From the NCBI GenBank assembly GCA_000432155.1, contig FR888494.1, forward strand, positions 62,001-126,000: a stretch of 64,000 bases of DNA, written 5' to 3'. Below the pieces are notes generated by a model. It was not told where the DNA came from and did not search any database. It saw nothing but the letters and a program-made list of their open reading frames with translations. Position 1 is the stretch's first letter. Each line of letters begins with the position of its first letter. Position numbers and translations under genes: made by a program. Shown one piece after another: positions 54,195 through 63,484 of the stretch. The DNA is from Eubacterium sp. CAG:274. Lineage in GTDB: Bacteria; Bacillota; Clostridia; Lachnospirales; CAG-274.

Positions 54195-55625
54195 TTAAAC
54201 GGATAATTCTGCATTATCAATTAATCCGTCTTTATTCGCCTCAATAACAGGCTTAACAACTTCATTTATATATTCCTCTGTCTGCTGTGGAGCACGACCA
54301 ACATACTTCTTAGGGTCAAGTACCTTCTGTAAGTCTTCAAGGCTCATACCAAACATAGGTTCTTTAGCAATTCTTTCAATAAGGTCGTTCTTACCACCTT
54401 CGTTTTTAACAACAGCACCAGCTTCCATAGAAAGTTCTCTAATTCTTTCGTGAAGTTCCTGTCTGTCGCCACCAGCCTTAACAGCATCCATCATAATATT
54501 TTCTGTAGCCATAAATGGAAGTTCTTCCATAAGGTGCTTTTCAATAACCTTAGGATAAACTACAAGACCATTAGAAACATTGATGTAAATGTTAAGAATA
54601 GCATCTGTAGCAAGGAAAGCTTCTGGAATAGATAATCTCTTGTTTGCACTATCATCAAGAGTTCTTTCAAACCACTGGTTAGCAGCTGTGAAAGCAGGAT
54701 TAAGTGTATCAACAATAATATATCTTGCAAGAGAAGCCATTCTTTCACTTCTCATAGGATTTCTCTTATATGCCATAGCAGATGAACCAATCTGATTTTT
54801 TTCAAATGGTTCTTCCATTTCTTTAAGGTGCTGTAAAAGACGCATATCATTAGAGAACTTAGTACAGCTCTGTGCAATACCACCTAATACATTGGCAAAA
54901 ACTGAATCAAGTTTTCTAGTATAAGTCTGACCACTTACAGCAAAAACATCCTTAAAGCCCATCTTTTCAGCAATCATCTTATCAAGCTTCTTAACCTTGT
55001 CTGTATCGTTGTTAAAAAGTTCCATAAAACTAGCCTGAGTACCAGTTGTACCCTTTGAGCCTAAAAGCTTTGCACTAGAAAGAGCAAAATCAACAGCATC
55101 TAAATCCATCATTAAATCCTGAATCCAGAGAGTTGCTCTCTTACCTACTGTAGTAGTCTGAGCAGCCTGAAAATGTGTAAAACCAAGTGTAGGTAAATCC
55201 TTGTACTTGAGAGCAAATTCAGACAACTTTTCAATAACAGATAAAAGCTTAACTCTTACAAGCTTCATAGCTTCAACCATAAGTATAACATCTGTATTAT
55301 CGCCTACATAACAGCTTGTTGCACCAAGATGAATGATACCCTTAGCCTTTGGACACTGCTGGCCATAAGCATAAACATGTGACATAACATCGTGACGAAC
55401 GAGTTTTTCTCTTTCACGAGCTACTTCATAGTTAATTTCATCCTGATGAGCCTTTAATTCATCAATCTGTTCCTGTGTAATATCAAGTCCTAATTCCTTT
55501 TCTGTTTCAGCTAAAGCAATCCAAAGCTTTCTCCAAGTTTTGAACTTTTTATCTGGTGAGAAAATATACTTCATTTCCTCACTTGCATATCTGGAATTAA
55601 GGGGACTTTCATATGTGTTATTCAT
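54195..55625 (-). CDS. purB: Adenylosuccinate lyase
   Basis: It releases fumarate from SAICAR and adenylosuccinate. The superfamily signature is GSSAMAYKRNP near residue 280, with TLGFTHFQAAQ earlier. 476 residues is of the longer, animal-like length class. AGGAGG precedes ATG; 15 bases before purA. Confidence 0.96.
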   Translation of the reverse strand: MNNTYESPLNSRYASEEMKYIFSPDKKFKTWRKLWIALAETEKELGLDITQEQIDELKAHQDEINYEVAREREKLVRHDVMSHVYAYGQQCPKAKGIIHLGATSCYVGDNTDVILMVEAMKLVRVKLLSVIEKLSEFALKYKDLPTLGFTHFQAAQTTTVGKRATLWIQDLMMDLDAVDFALSSAKLLGSKGTTGTQASFMELFNNDTDKVKKLDKMIAEKMGFKDVFAVSGQTYTRKLDSVFANVLGGIAQSCTKFSNDMRLLQHLKEMEEPFEKNQIGSSAMAYKRNPMRSERMASLARYIIVDTLNPAFTAANQWFERTLDDSANKRLSIPEAFLATDAILNIYINVSNGLVVYPKVIEKHLMEELPFMATENIMMDAVKAGGDRQELHERIRELSMEAGAVVKNEGGKNDLIERIAKEPMFGMSLEDLQKVLDPKKYVGRAPQQTEEYINEVVKPVIEANKDGLIDNAELSV

Positions 55626-55638
55626 TTGTAAAATCCTC

Positions 55639-57042
55639 CTACTTTAATAAATGGTCTACTTCAACAGGGTAGTTACCTGTGAAACAGGCATCGCAGAAAC
55701 CACAACTACTGTTTGGAGCAATGTTGTGAAGGTTCTCAAGGCTAAGATATTCAAGAGAATCTGCGTTAATAATCTTTCTAGTTTCTTCTGTAGTATGGTT
55801 ATTAGCAATAAGTAAATCTCTATCAGGAATATCTGTACCAAAGAAACATGGCCACTTAAAAGCTGGGGCACTAATTCTTACATGAACTTCCTTTGCACCT
55901 GCATCTCTTAAAAGTTTAACAATTCTTCCACTTGTAGTACCACGAACGATACTATCATCAACCATAATTACTCTCTTGCCCTGAACAGCACTCTTTAAAA
56001 CATTGAGCTTCATCTTTACAGCAACTTCTCTTGCACCCTGAGTAGGCTTGATGAATGTTCTGGCAATATACTTATTCTTAATAAAACCAGTATCAATAGG
56101 AATACCACTATATTCAGAATAGCCCTGAGCAGCAGAAAGACCAGAATCCGGAACACCAATAACTATGTCTGCATCTACTGGAGCCTGCATAGCCAAGAAT
56201 GCACCAGCACGCTTTCTACACTCGTGAACTACTTCGTTTTCTATTGTACTATCAGGTCTAGCAAAGTAAATGTGTTCAAAAATACACATACTGCTAGGAA
56301 CAGAATCACAAAGTTCTGTATCTTCTGTCATAAAGTAGCCGTCGCCACCATCTCTTACTGCTTCAATAGTAACGATTTCGCCTGGAGCAATATCTCTTAC
56401 AAATTCTGCATCAATGGCATCAAAAGCACATGTTTCGCTTGCAAAAACAACAGCGTCATCTCTTTTACCCATCTGAAGTGGTCTAAATCCCCACTTATCT
56501 CTAGCTGCAATAAGTTTGTTAGGACTCATAACCAAGAGAGAATATGCACCCTTTAACTTTTTCATTGCATTTTTAACAGCACTTTCAATAGAACCAGATG
56601 TAATTCGCTCTCTTGCAATTAAATATGCAATGATTTCTGTATCAGCAGTAGTCTGGAAAATAGCACCACTATGCTCAAGTTCCTTACGGATTTCATCAAC
56701 ATTCGTAATGTTACCATTGTGGCTGATAGCAAGAGAACCCTTAATATATCTAAGAACTAATGGCTGAACATTTTCTCTTGCACTACCACCAGCTGTAGAA
56801 TATCTTACATGACCTATTGCCATTCTACCACTTAATTTTCCAAGTATTTCTTCGTTAAAAACATCATTTACAAGTCCCACATCTTTGTAGTGGTAAATTT
56901 CTCTATCTCTATTGACTGCAATACCACAGCCCTCCTGACCTCTGTGCTGTAAAGCTACAAGGCCATAATATGTAGTGTTAGCTGGGTTACCCTTTGGGTC
57001 AAATATACCAAACACACCACATTCTTCGTGAAGCTTTGCCAT
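55639..57042 (-). CDS. purF: Amidophosphoribosyltransferase
   Basis: First committed step of purine synthesis: PRPP plus glutamine to phosphoribosylamine. The glutaminase nucleophile is Cys8 in EECGVFGIF after a seven-residue propeptide. The PRPP motif is VIMVDDSIVRGTTS. C-terminal Cys of CGFCDACFTG and an upstream Cys mark the iron-sulfur-containing Bacillus-type enzyme. 467 residues. Confidence 0.96.
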   Translation of the reverse strand: MAKLHEECGVFGIFDPKGNPANTTYYGLVALQHRGQEGCGIAVNRDREIYHYKDVGLVNDVFNEEILGKLSGRMAIGHVRYSTAGGSARENVQPLVLRYIKGSLAISHNGNITNVDEIRKELEHSGAIFQTTADTEIIAYLIARERITSGSIESAVKNAMKKLKGAYSLLVMSPNKLIAARDKWGFRPLQMGKRDDAVVFASETCAFDAIDAEFVRDIAPGEIVTIEAVRDGGDGYFMTEDTELCDSVPSSMCIFEHIYFARPDSTIENEVVHECRKRAGAFLAMQAPVDADIVIGVPDSGLSAAQGYSEYSGIPIDTGFIKNKYIARTFIKPTQGAREVAVKMKLNVLKSAVQGKRVIMVDDSIVRGTTSGRIVKLLRDAGAKEVHVRISAPAFKWPCFFGTDIPDRDLLIANNHTTEETRKIINADSLEYLSLENLHNIAPNSSCGFCDACFTGNYPVEVDHLLK

Positions 57043-57056
57043 TTTGTTACCTCCGA

Positions 57057-57773
57057 TTATTTGTAGAACTCAGTTAATCTGCCCCATACTTCTCTGTAAA
57101 CATCACCAAATTCGCCAAGGTCAAGTCTAAATCTATCCTTGTCTAATTTTTTGTTTGTTTCTGCATCCCAAAGTCTGCAAGTATCAGGACTGATTTCATC
57201 AGCAAGAACAATTTCGCCATCAGCAGTCTTACCAACTTCTATTTTAAAATCAATAAGCTTGATACCAATATTAAGGAAAATCTTCTTTAAACATTCATTT
57301 ACCTTAAATGCCATATCGGAAATAACCTGTAATTCTTCCTTTGTTACAATACCTAAAGCAAGAGCCTGGTAATCATTGATTAATGGGTCACCAAGTTCAT
57401 CATTCTTGTAGCTGTATTCAAGAGTTGGAGAAGCAAAAGCTGTACCTTCTTCAACGCCATATCTCTTTGAAAAAGAGCCTGCAGCAACATTACGAACAAT
57501 TACTTCCAAAGGAATGATGTCAACTTTCTTAACCAAAGTTTCTCTTGGAGAAAGTTCCTCAACTAAATGAGTCTTAATACCATCCTTTTCAAGAAGCTTG
57601 AATATAAAGTTAGCCATCTGGTTATTAATAACGCCCTTGCCTTCAAAAGAACCTTTTTTAAGTCCGTTGAAAGCTGTAGCATCGTCTTTATATTCAAAAA
57701 TACAAAGATTAGGGTCTTCTGTAGCGTAAACCTTCTTTGCCTTACCAACATAGAGTAAATCAAGCTTTTTCAT
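57057..57773 (-). CDS. purC: SAICAR synthase
   Basis: It adds aspartate to CAIR with ATP. YVGKAKKVYAT at the N-terminus, VRNVAAGSFSKRYG and DEISPDTCRLWD are diagnostic. 238 residues. First gene of the pur operon here; the order purC-purF-purB-purA lacks the middle steps (purL, purM, purN, purH, purD, purE), which must be elsewhere. Confidence 0.97.
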   Translation of the reverse strand: MKKLDLLYVGKAKKVYATEDPNLCIFEYKDDATAFNGLKKGSFEGKGVINNQMANFIFKLLEKDGIKTHLVEELSPRETLVKKVDIIPLEVIVRNVAAGSFSKRYGVEEGTAFASPTLEYSYKNDELGDPLINDYQALALGIVTKEELQVISDMAFKVNECLKKIFLNIGIKLIDFKIEVGKTADGEIVLADEISPDTCRLWDAETNKKLDKDRFRLDLGEFGDVYREVWGRLTEFYK

Positions 57774-57817
57774 TAATAATTACCTCACTTTATTAATATA
57801 AATAATGGTCCTTATTT

Positions 57818-57846
57818 ATCATACCAAATTTTTGTTGAATAATCAA
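57818..57846 (-). promoter_or_regulatory. Sigma-A promoter of the pur operon
   Basis: Minus-strand TTGATT (57841-57846), 17-bp spacer, TATGAT (57818-57823). No purine riboswitch was recognised in the leader of about 40 bases. Confidence 0.75.
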
Positions 57847-57944
57847 ATTTTTTTTACATTAATAAAGACTAAAAATAAAGATTGATTTTTCCTATTTTAT
57901 ACAATATTGCCTATAGGGTGTAATTTTATTAAGCTTTATAGCTT

Positions 57945-58748
57945 TTATTTCTTTATTTGGATATTTATTTCTGTATTTTCATTATTTTCTGAGATTTCAC
58001 ATTTTGCATCTAATCCTGTGCTATTTACAGTTGCAACTGCGTCATTCAAAGCTGCTGTTAAATATCTCAATTCTTTCATTTTTCTTCTTCTGAAACTATT
58101 ACCTGTCTCATTTTCTCCAGCAGCTAGTTTCTGTATTTCATAGTCCACAATTTCTTCAGTTCGTTTAGAACTAAGGTCCAAATTAATAACCTTTTTCAAC
58201 ACTTTTTCTTGTATTTTTTCATCTTCCAACTGAGATACAGCAAGAGCATTGTCCTTTGTTATTTTCATATCCACCATTAAGTTCTTCATTTCATTTGATA
58301 ATGTTAATAACCTAGCTGTTTTTTCTATGTATTCAACAGGTTTGCCGGTAATGTGACTAATATCGCTGTAGGAATAGCCAAAACAGTCCCTCATAATTTT
58401 TATTCCCTCAGCCTCTTCCATATAGTTGAAATCTTCTCTTTGCATATTTTCAACCATATTTAACATTGCTGCTTCTCGTCCCTCAACATCAACAATAATT
58501 GCCGGCACAGCGTCAAAACCAGCTATACGACTTGCTTTTAACCTTCTCTCTCCTATTACAAGTTCATATATGTTTTTGTTCAATATTCTAACGCATATTG
58601 GTTGCAAAACCCCATATCTTTTAATAGAACTTGCTAACTCCTCCAAATCAGCCGAATTATAATATTTTCTGGGCTGATATGGATTAGGTAAGATTTTATT
58701 TACTGACAAATAAATTATTTCATTTGATGAGTAATAATCTCTGTTCAT
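57945..58748 (-). CDS. ParB/Noc-like DNA-binding protein, not paired with parA
   Basis: It has the ParB CTP-binding N-domain (NPYQPRKYYN, IGERRLKASRIAG near residue 70, ENMQREDFNYMEEAEG) and a central helix-turn-helix (SYSDISHITGKPVEYIEKTARLL). The length of 267 fits chromosomal ParB/Spo0J or Noc. The start at ATG 58746-58748 has GGGGGT about eight bases upstream. No parA or rsmG is next to it. Whether it is a segregation protein, a nucleoid-occlusion factor or a stray paralogue cannot be told. Confidence 0.85.
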   Translation of the reverse strand: MNRDYYSSNEIIYLSVNKILPNPYQPRKYYNSADLEELASSIKRYGVLQPICVRILNKNIYELVIGERRLKASRIAGFDAVPAIIVDVEGREAAMLNMVENMQREDFNYMEEAEGIKIMRDCFGYSYSDISHITGKPVEYIEKTARLLTLSNEMKNLMVDMKITKDNALAVSQLEDEKIQEKVLKKVINLDLSSKRTEEIVDYEIQKLAAGENETGNSFRRRKMKELRYLTAALNDAVATVNSTGLDAKCEISENNENTEINIQIKK

Positions 58749-58892
58749 TTTTCTAACCCCCATTCATCTATAATTATATCATTTTAAGCCCATATTTCTA
58801 GAAAATTAATACTCTTTTTTTCGACTTAATAACTGTAACAAATTAAATAAAAACTGCATATAAATAAAGGTATAATATTGGAGGTATAATAT

Positions 58893-59315
58893 ATGGATAC
58901 TTATCCTAACCAGTATATTCCCAAGCTTATATTAGATTATATGTCTGACGAATTGGCTGACAGCGATTTTTATAAAAAACTTGCCTCAACAGTAAAGGAA
59001 AAAGATGTAGAAGAAATTTTGCGTAATATAAGTATGGATGAAGAAAAACATTACAAAATGTTGAAAAAAATATATGAAAGTATTACTGGTCAGCCAGCAA
59101 ATGTAACTGATTTTACTCCAGAGGAACTTTCTGACAACATATTTTTAAATTTAGACAAAAGAGTTATGGAAGAATTAAATGCTGTTGAAAATTATCGTTC
59201 TCTTATGTTTGCACTATCAGAACAATGGATTAGAGATTACTTAACTGAAATTTATACTGATGAACAAAACCACGCTGCAAAACTTAGTTTCTTGTACAGC
59301 AAATATTTGAAATAG
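58893..59315 (+). CDS. Ferritin-like di-iron protein (rubrerythrin-type domain)
   Basis: A four-helix bundle of 140 residues. Metal ligands are the ExxH pairs of DEEKHYKM and DEQNHAAK with Glu in MSDELADSDF and EELNAVENY. No rubredoxin domain follows. GGAGGTATAAT precedes ATG. A peroxide- or oxygen-handling role is plausible for an anaerobe but inferred. CotJC, elsewhere in the window, shares the fold. Confidence 0.8.
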   Translation: MDTYPNQYIPKLILDYMSDELADSDFYKKLASTVKEKDVEEILRNISMDEEKHYKMLKKIYESITGQPANVTDFTPEELSDNIFLNLDKRVMEELNAVENYRSLMFALSEQWIRDYLTEIYTDEQNHAAKLSFLYSKYLK

Positions 59316-59340
59316 TTTTAACATTCCAATATAAAAATAT

Positions 59341-59367
59341 AAAAACAGACCCCAAAATTGGGGTCTG
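59341..59367 (-). terminator. Terminator after the pectate lyase gene
   Basis: CAGACCCC-AAAATT-GGGGTCTG; on the minus strand followed by TTTTT. Confidence 0.95.
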
Positions 59368-59377
59368 AAAAAAGTTA

Positions 59378-62300
59378 TTATTTTTCATTTGGCATTGTGA
59401 ATGTTGAATCAAATGCTTTCTGTAAAATGTAAGCTGCGTCTTTTGCTGTCAACTGACCATCATTATCAGTATCAAGTAATTCAAAAGCATTTGTAGCTAC
59501 ATCTTCAAGAGCAACTTTTGCACCAGTAAGAACTTTCTGTAATACTAAAGCTGCATCATTAGCCTCTACCTTTCCATTGTCATCAGCATCGCCCTTAACT
59601 GGCTTGCTTGGTTCTGGAGCAGGAGCTTCTGTTGTAGACTCTGTTGTGCTTTCAGTAGTAGTTTCTGTTGTACTCTCTGTTGTAGTTTCAGTAGTTGTTT
59701 CTGTTGTTGTAACAGTTGTACTTTCAGTTGTTGTAGCAGTTGTTGTTTCTGTGCTTGTTTCTGTTGTACTCTCTGTAGTTGTTTCTGTTGTTGTTTCACC
59801 ATTGTCTGGAACACCTACAACAGGTTTAGAAACAACTAAGTTTCTGTCTGTATCCTTTGTAGCTGTAACATTGTAAACAGCATTTACAGACTTAGCAGAA
59901 ATAGTGCCGTTTAATACTGTACCGTCTACTGTAAGCTGTACTGTCTGGTTATCTAAATCAATTATAAATTCATATTCATACTTGTGGTTAGCTACAATAC
60001 CATTACTTGAAGAAATATACTTGCTTCCACCTGTACGAAGTGCTATATTTTTAGCCTTTTGACTATCTGATGCCAAATCAGCTATATCTACAACATTTCC
60101 ATTTTCATCAAGACCTTTTATCTGAACAAATGCCCACTTACCAGATACCTTCATTGGTATTGCGTAGCCTCTTACAACAACCTTTCCAGAACTAATAGGT
60201 TCAAAAGAATTTGTCCAAGTTGCTGCACAATTTGATGAAGTATCATTTAAGAGATAGTCGTCACTTGCTTCCTGATAAATAACTTCTGCTTTGCCATTAG
60301 GAGTTGTACCTACAGGATTTACACCAGCCTCCTGTGTTAAATCAACTGTCACAATAGGGAAAGCTGTTGTTGTTTCAGTAGTAGTTTCTGTTGTTGTAGT
60401 AGTTGTTGTCTGTGTAGTAGTTTCTGTTGTTGTTTCAGTTGTAACAGAGCTAACATCAAAAGTTAAAGAACTGATATTTGATGTACCCTTACTTGTTACA
60501 GAATAAGTACCCTTTTCAAGTTCTACAGAACCTCCTGCAACAACTTCAACAGATGTACCGTTGCTTACATTTGTAATTGTAAGATTATCGCCAGTAAATG
60601 CTGGTATAAATTTAGTTTTTCCATCAACTGTAAAGCTAATAGCTGAATCGTCACTATTCTTTAATGTACCACTATTTTCAGCAATATCACTTAAAGCATA
60701 GTCAATATTTGCTACATTTGCTTCTTTTTCAATACAGTCGTTTGCACCTGTATTGGCTGTACCAATATTATAAGTACCTGAAGATACAACATTTGCTGTT
60801 GTTGTAGTTTCTGTTGTACTTTCTGATGTAGTTGTATCCTTTGAAGAATCGTGAACAGCAAACTTCAAACTTACAACCTTTGCTTCTTTGTAAACTTTTT
60901 TACCTGGGTCAAAAATACTAGACTGTATTACATATGTACCTGCCGGAAGAACTGCTGTGCCTGAAGTGTTGATATATTCCTTACCACCCTCTGAATAAAG
61001 GATAGGAACAGCTGTTGCCTGCATACCTTCCATTGTAACATCAGCAGTTTTATCTAATGTAAATACAAGGCCTAAATCTTTAATTGTAATACTATCTGGT
61101 GCAACTTTTGTAGGATTAATAACAATATTATCTACAGTCTGCTTACCAGTTGATGTAATTGTTGTCTTGTTATAAGCCTTTTCATAAGGAACTGTTACTG
61201 GAGCAGTTGGTAAATAATCACTATCAATAATAGAGGCATTTACTTCTTCAGCCTTAACAGGATTTTCTTTCATAGCACCGGCATAAGCCTTAACATCTGC
61301 CATAATTTCCTTAGAATCAGTTAAAAGTTTGTAGTTTCCGTTTGGAATGTAACTTAATGATGGGTTAGTATCAAAGTTAGCATATGTTGATGAACTAGAT
61401 ACTGTATCACTCTTGTTTGCTACTTCTGTCTGTTGTTGATTACCAGAACAGCTAATAAAGAAGTTGTTGTAACTCTTACAAACACCACCAGATTTTACCT
61501 GACAAGCATTCTTTACTCTGTTAAATACATTGTATTCAGCAAAAATAAAAGCATTAGCTCTTGGGTTAACAGCATAGTCTGTCTGACCCTCATAATAGTT
61601 GTTGTACATATGAACATCAGCCTGTCTTGCTAAAGGTCCTCTTGCCTGACAATCAATATAGTGGTTGTTAGCCATTGTAAGGTGGAACTGCATACTTGAA
61701 TCAGAAGAACCTACAAGGTTTGTCTTGTGACAATTTCTGTAAGTACAGTATTCCATTGTATAGTATTCGCCACGCTTAAAATCACAAGAACCATCACCCT
61801 CTTTTTTATCACTTTCTGCTGGGTTGGCACAATAACCAGCCTCAAAAGAATTGTGATGAATCCAACATCTTCTAACAGGAGCAGTAATCTGTGAACCTGT
61901 CTGAATACCCTCCATACCTAAAGCATCTTCAGGATAATTCTGGAAGTTAAGGTTTCTTGCTTCAAAACCATAACCATACTGAGAATATGCACTAGAACAC
62001 ATATAGTGTAAACCCCAACCGTCTATTGTAGCATCATAACCGATACCCTCAATAGTGACATTTGAGGCATCTCTCATTCTAGCCATATGACCATTATCGC
62101 CCTCTGTACCACCATTATTTACACTATCATATTCTGTAAGACCTTCTGGACTTGTAACCTTGCCTATAAATCTAACATCAAGAGGTGTACCGTCCATTGA
62201 CAATTTTCTTAAAATATAATTATTAGTATTATATGTACCCTTTGATGCACCCTGTGCACCTACTGAGTTAAGAATATTACCAATACCTGTTACAGTTGTA

Positions 62301-62782
62301 CCATCTTTAGATGTAACTGAAACTGTATCCTTATTTTCGTCTGTTACATAAAGTACAATAGCATTTGACTTTAATGTACCATCATCATTATATGCACCAA
62401 CACCATCTGTGTAATTAAAATGTGCAAATCCATCACGCCTAAAAGCGTCAGTTTTTACTGTCTTTTCAATTACATTACCGTCAGATGATGTAATTTTCAA
62501 GTTATAATCAGTATTTCCCTTTAAACCAGGAATATCAACTCTTGCTGTATTGCCATAAGCTCTGATAAGTTCAGAATCAACATTAGTATAGTCTGCTGAA
62601 CCAGCTAACTTGTAGGCTACACTTGCCCCCTTTGGATTGCTGTCATTCCAAGTTGCATAGGCTGATTCAAACCAACCACCACAACTAATTGTATCGGCAG
62701 CAAAAACACTTGTTATCGTAAGTCCTGAAAAAACCATTACTGTAGCTAAAACGGCACTTACAGCTCTTGAAAATAGTTTCAT
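59378..62782 (-). CDS. Secreted multidomain pectate lyase (PL1-like) with dockerin-like C-terminus
   Basis: It cleaves polygalacturonate by beta-elimination outside the cell. A signal peptide (1-28) and a beta domain lead into the parallel beta-helix (about 130-470). CWIHHNSFEAGYC, DGSCDFKRG, KTNLVGSSDSS and ARGPLARQADVHMYNNYYEG are PL1 landmarks. Several beta-sandwich modules and three Thr/Glu-rich linkers (repeated TTE) follow. The last about 65 residues have two EF-hand-like repeats (DADDNGKVEANDAALVLQKVL-type and DTDNDGQLTAKDAAYILQK), as in type I dockerins. AGGAGGAATGACAA precedes ATG. Confidence 0.9.
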   Translation of the reverse strand: MKLFSRAVSAVLATVMVFSGLTITSVFAADTISCGGWFESAYATWNDSNPKGASVAYKLAGSADYTNVDSELIRAYGNTARVDIPGLKGNTDYNLKITSSDGNVIEKTVKTDAFRRDGFAHFNYTDGVGAYNDDGTLKSNAIVLYVTDENKDTVSVTSKDGTTVTGIGNILNSVGAQGASKGTYNTNNYILRKLSMDGTPLDVRFIGKVTSPEGLTEYDSVNNGGTEGDNGHMARMRDASNVTIEGIGYDATIDGWGLHYMCSSAYSQYGYGFEARNLNFQNYPEDALGMEGIQTGSQITAPVRRCWIHHNSFEAGYCANPAESDKKEGDGSCDFKRGEYYTMEYCTYRNCHKTNLVGSSDSSMQFHLTMANNHYIDCQARGPLARQADVHMYNNYYEGQTDYAVNPRANAFIFAEYNVFNRVKNACQVKSGGVCKSYNNFFISCSGNQQQTEVANKSDTVSSSSTYANFDTNPSLSYIPNGNYKLLTDSKEIMADVKAYAGAMKENPVKAEEVNASIIDSDYLPTAPVTVPYEKAYNKTTITSTGKQTVDNIVINPTKVAPDSITIKDLGLVFTLDKTADVTMEGMQATAVPILYSEGGKEYINTSGTAVLPAGTYVIQSSIFDPGKKVYKEAKVVSLKFAVHDSSKDTTTSESTTETTTTANVVSSGTYNIGTANTGANDCIEKEANVANIDYALSDIAENSGTLKNSDDSAISFTVDGKTKFIPAFTGDNLTITNVSNGTSVEVVAGGSVELEKGTYSVTSKGTSNISSLTFDVSSVTTETTTETTTQTTTTTTTETTTETTTAFPIVTVDLTQEAGVNPVGTTPNGKAEVIYQEASDDYLLNDTSSNCAATWTNSFEPISSGKVVVRGYAIPMKVSGKWAFVQIKGLDENGNVVDIADLASDSQKAKNIALRTGGSKYISSSNGIVANHKYEYEFIIDLDNQTVQLTVDGTVLNGTISAKSVNAVYNVTATKDTDRNLVVSKPVVGVPDNGETTTETTTESTTETSTETTTATTTESTTVTTTETTTETTTESTTETTTESTTESTTEAPAPEPSKPVKGDADDNGKVEANDAALVLQKVLTGAKVALEDVATNAFELLDTDNDGQLTAKDAAYILQKAFDSTFTMPNEK

Positions 62783-63021
62783 TTGTCATTCCTCCTATAA
62801 TTAATTTTCACATCTTCGATAAGTGTAACATTTCAAAAAGCCAAAATCTATGTACATTTTGTATAATATAAACAAAATAATTTAGGAAATATTAACAAAA
62901 ACAAAAAATACAATGTATATTTTATTAACTTTTATTAACTTTTCTTAAACAAATGTATTTTCTAATGTAAAAATATGATGTAAAATGTGGATATAAATAC
63001 AAAAGAGGGAGGTATGACTTT
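62783..63021. promoter_or_regulatory. Divergent control region between pectate lyase and mscL
   Basis: AT-rich. It has an inverted repeat ATTTTGT-N9-ACAAAAT (62856-62862 and 62872-62878) about 75 bases before the lyase start, overlapping TATAAT-like sequence. It may be an operator; promoter positions are not certain. Confidence 0.35.
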
Positions 63022-63441
63022 ATGAAAAAATTTTTAAACGAGTTTAAGGATTTTGCTATGAAAGGCAATATGATTGACTTGGCAATAGGTGTTGTTATTG
63101 GTGGTGCTTTCAGTAAAATTGTAACTATGATTGTTGATTGTATTATTACTCCTCTAATTTCACTTGTAATCATTCTTCTTACTGGCAAAGCTGATACAAA
63201 CCAACTTTTTGGTACTATTACAGTAGGTCCTTTTCCTATTGGTCAGCTTATAAGCTCTGTAATTGACTTTCTTATTACAGCCATTGTCCTTTTCATTATA
63301 GTAAAGGCAATAAACAAATTACAGTCTATAGGAAAAACAGAAGAACCTGAAAAGCCAGCAACTAAAATTTGCCCTTATTGCAAGTCTGAAATCAATATTG
63401 AAGCTACAAGATGTCCACATTGTACATCTGAAATAGAATAA
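63022..63441 (+). CDS. mscL: Large-conductance mechanosensitive channel with C-terminal zinc ribbon
   Basis: MscL releases solutes on hypo-osmotic shock. FKDFAMKGNMIDLAIGVVIGGAF is the N-terminal helix and TM1; TM2 is near residues 75-95. The C-terminus has a four-Cys ribbon (CPYCKSEINIEATRCPHC) not present in E. coli MscL. GAGGGAGGTATGACTTT precedes ATG. Confidence 0.93.
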   Translation: MKKFLNEFKDFAMKGNMIDLAIGVVIGGAFSKIVTMIVDCIITPLISLVIILLTGKADTNQLFGTITVGPFPIGQLISSVIDFLITAIVLFIIVKAINKLQSIGKTEEPEKPATKICPYCKSEINIEATRCPHCTSEIE

Positions 63442-63484
63442 AAAAACAGGTAATACAGCGAAAATGCTATATTACCTGTTTTCT
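63441..63484. terminator. Bidirectional terminator between mscL and the right-edge gene
   Basis: CAGGTAATACAGC/GCTATATTACCTG stem flanked by A and T runs, active in both directions; it abuts the original stop (63483-63485) of the right-edge gene. Confidence 0.9.

Noticed and set aside
57774..57945. Purine riboswitch upstream of purC
   Set aside because: The leader after the promoter is only about 40 bases and shows no aptamer-like stems.
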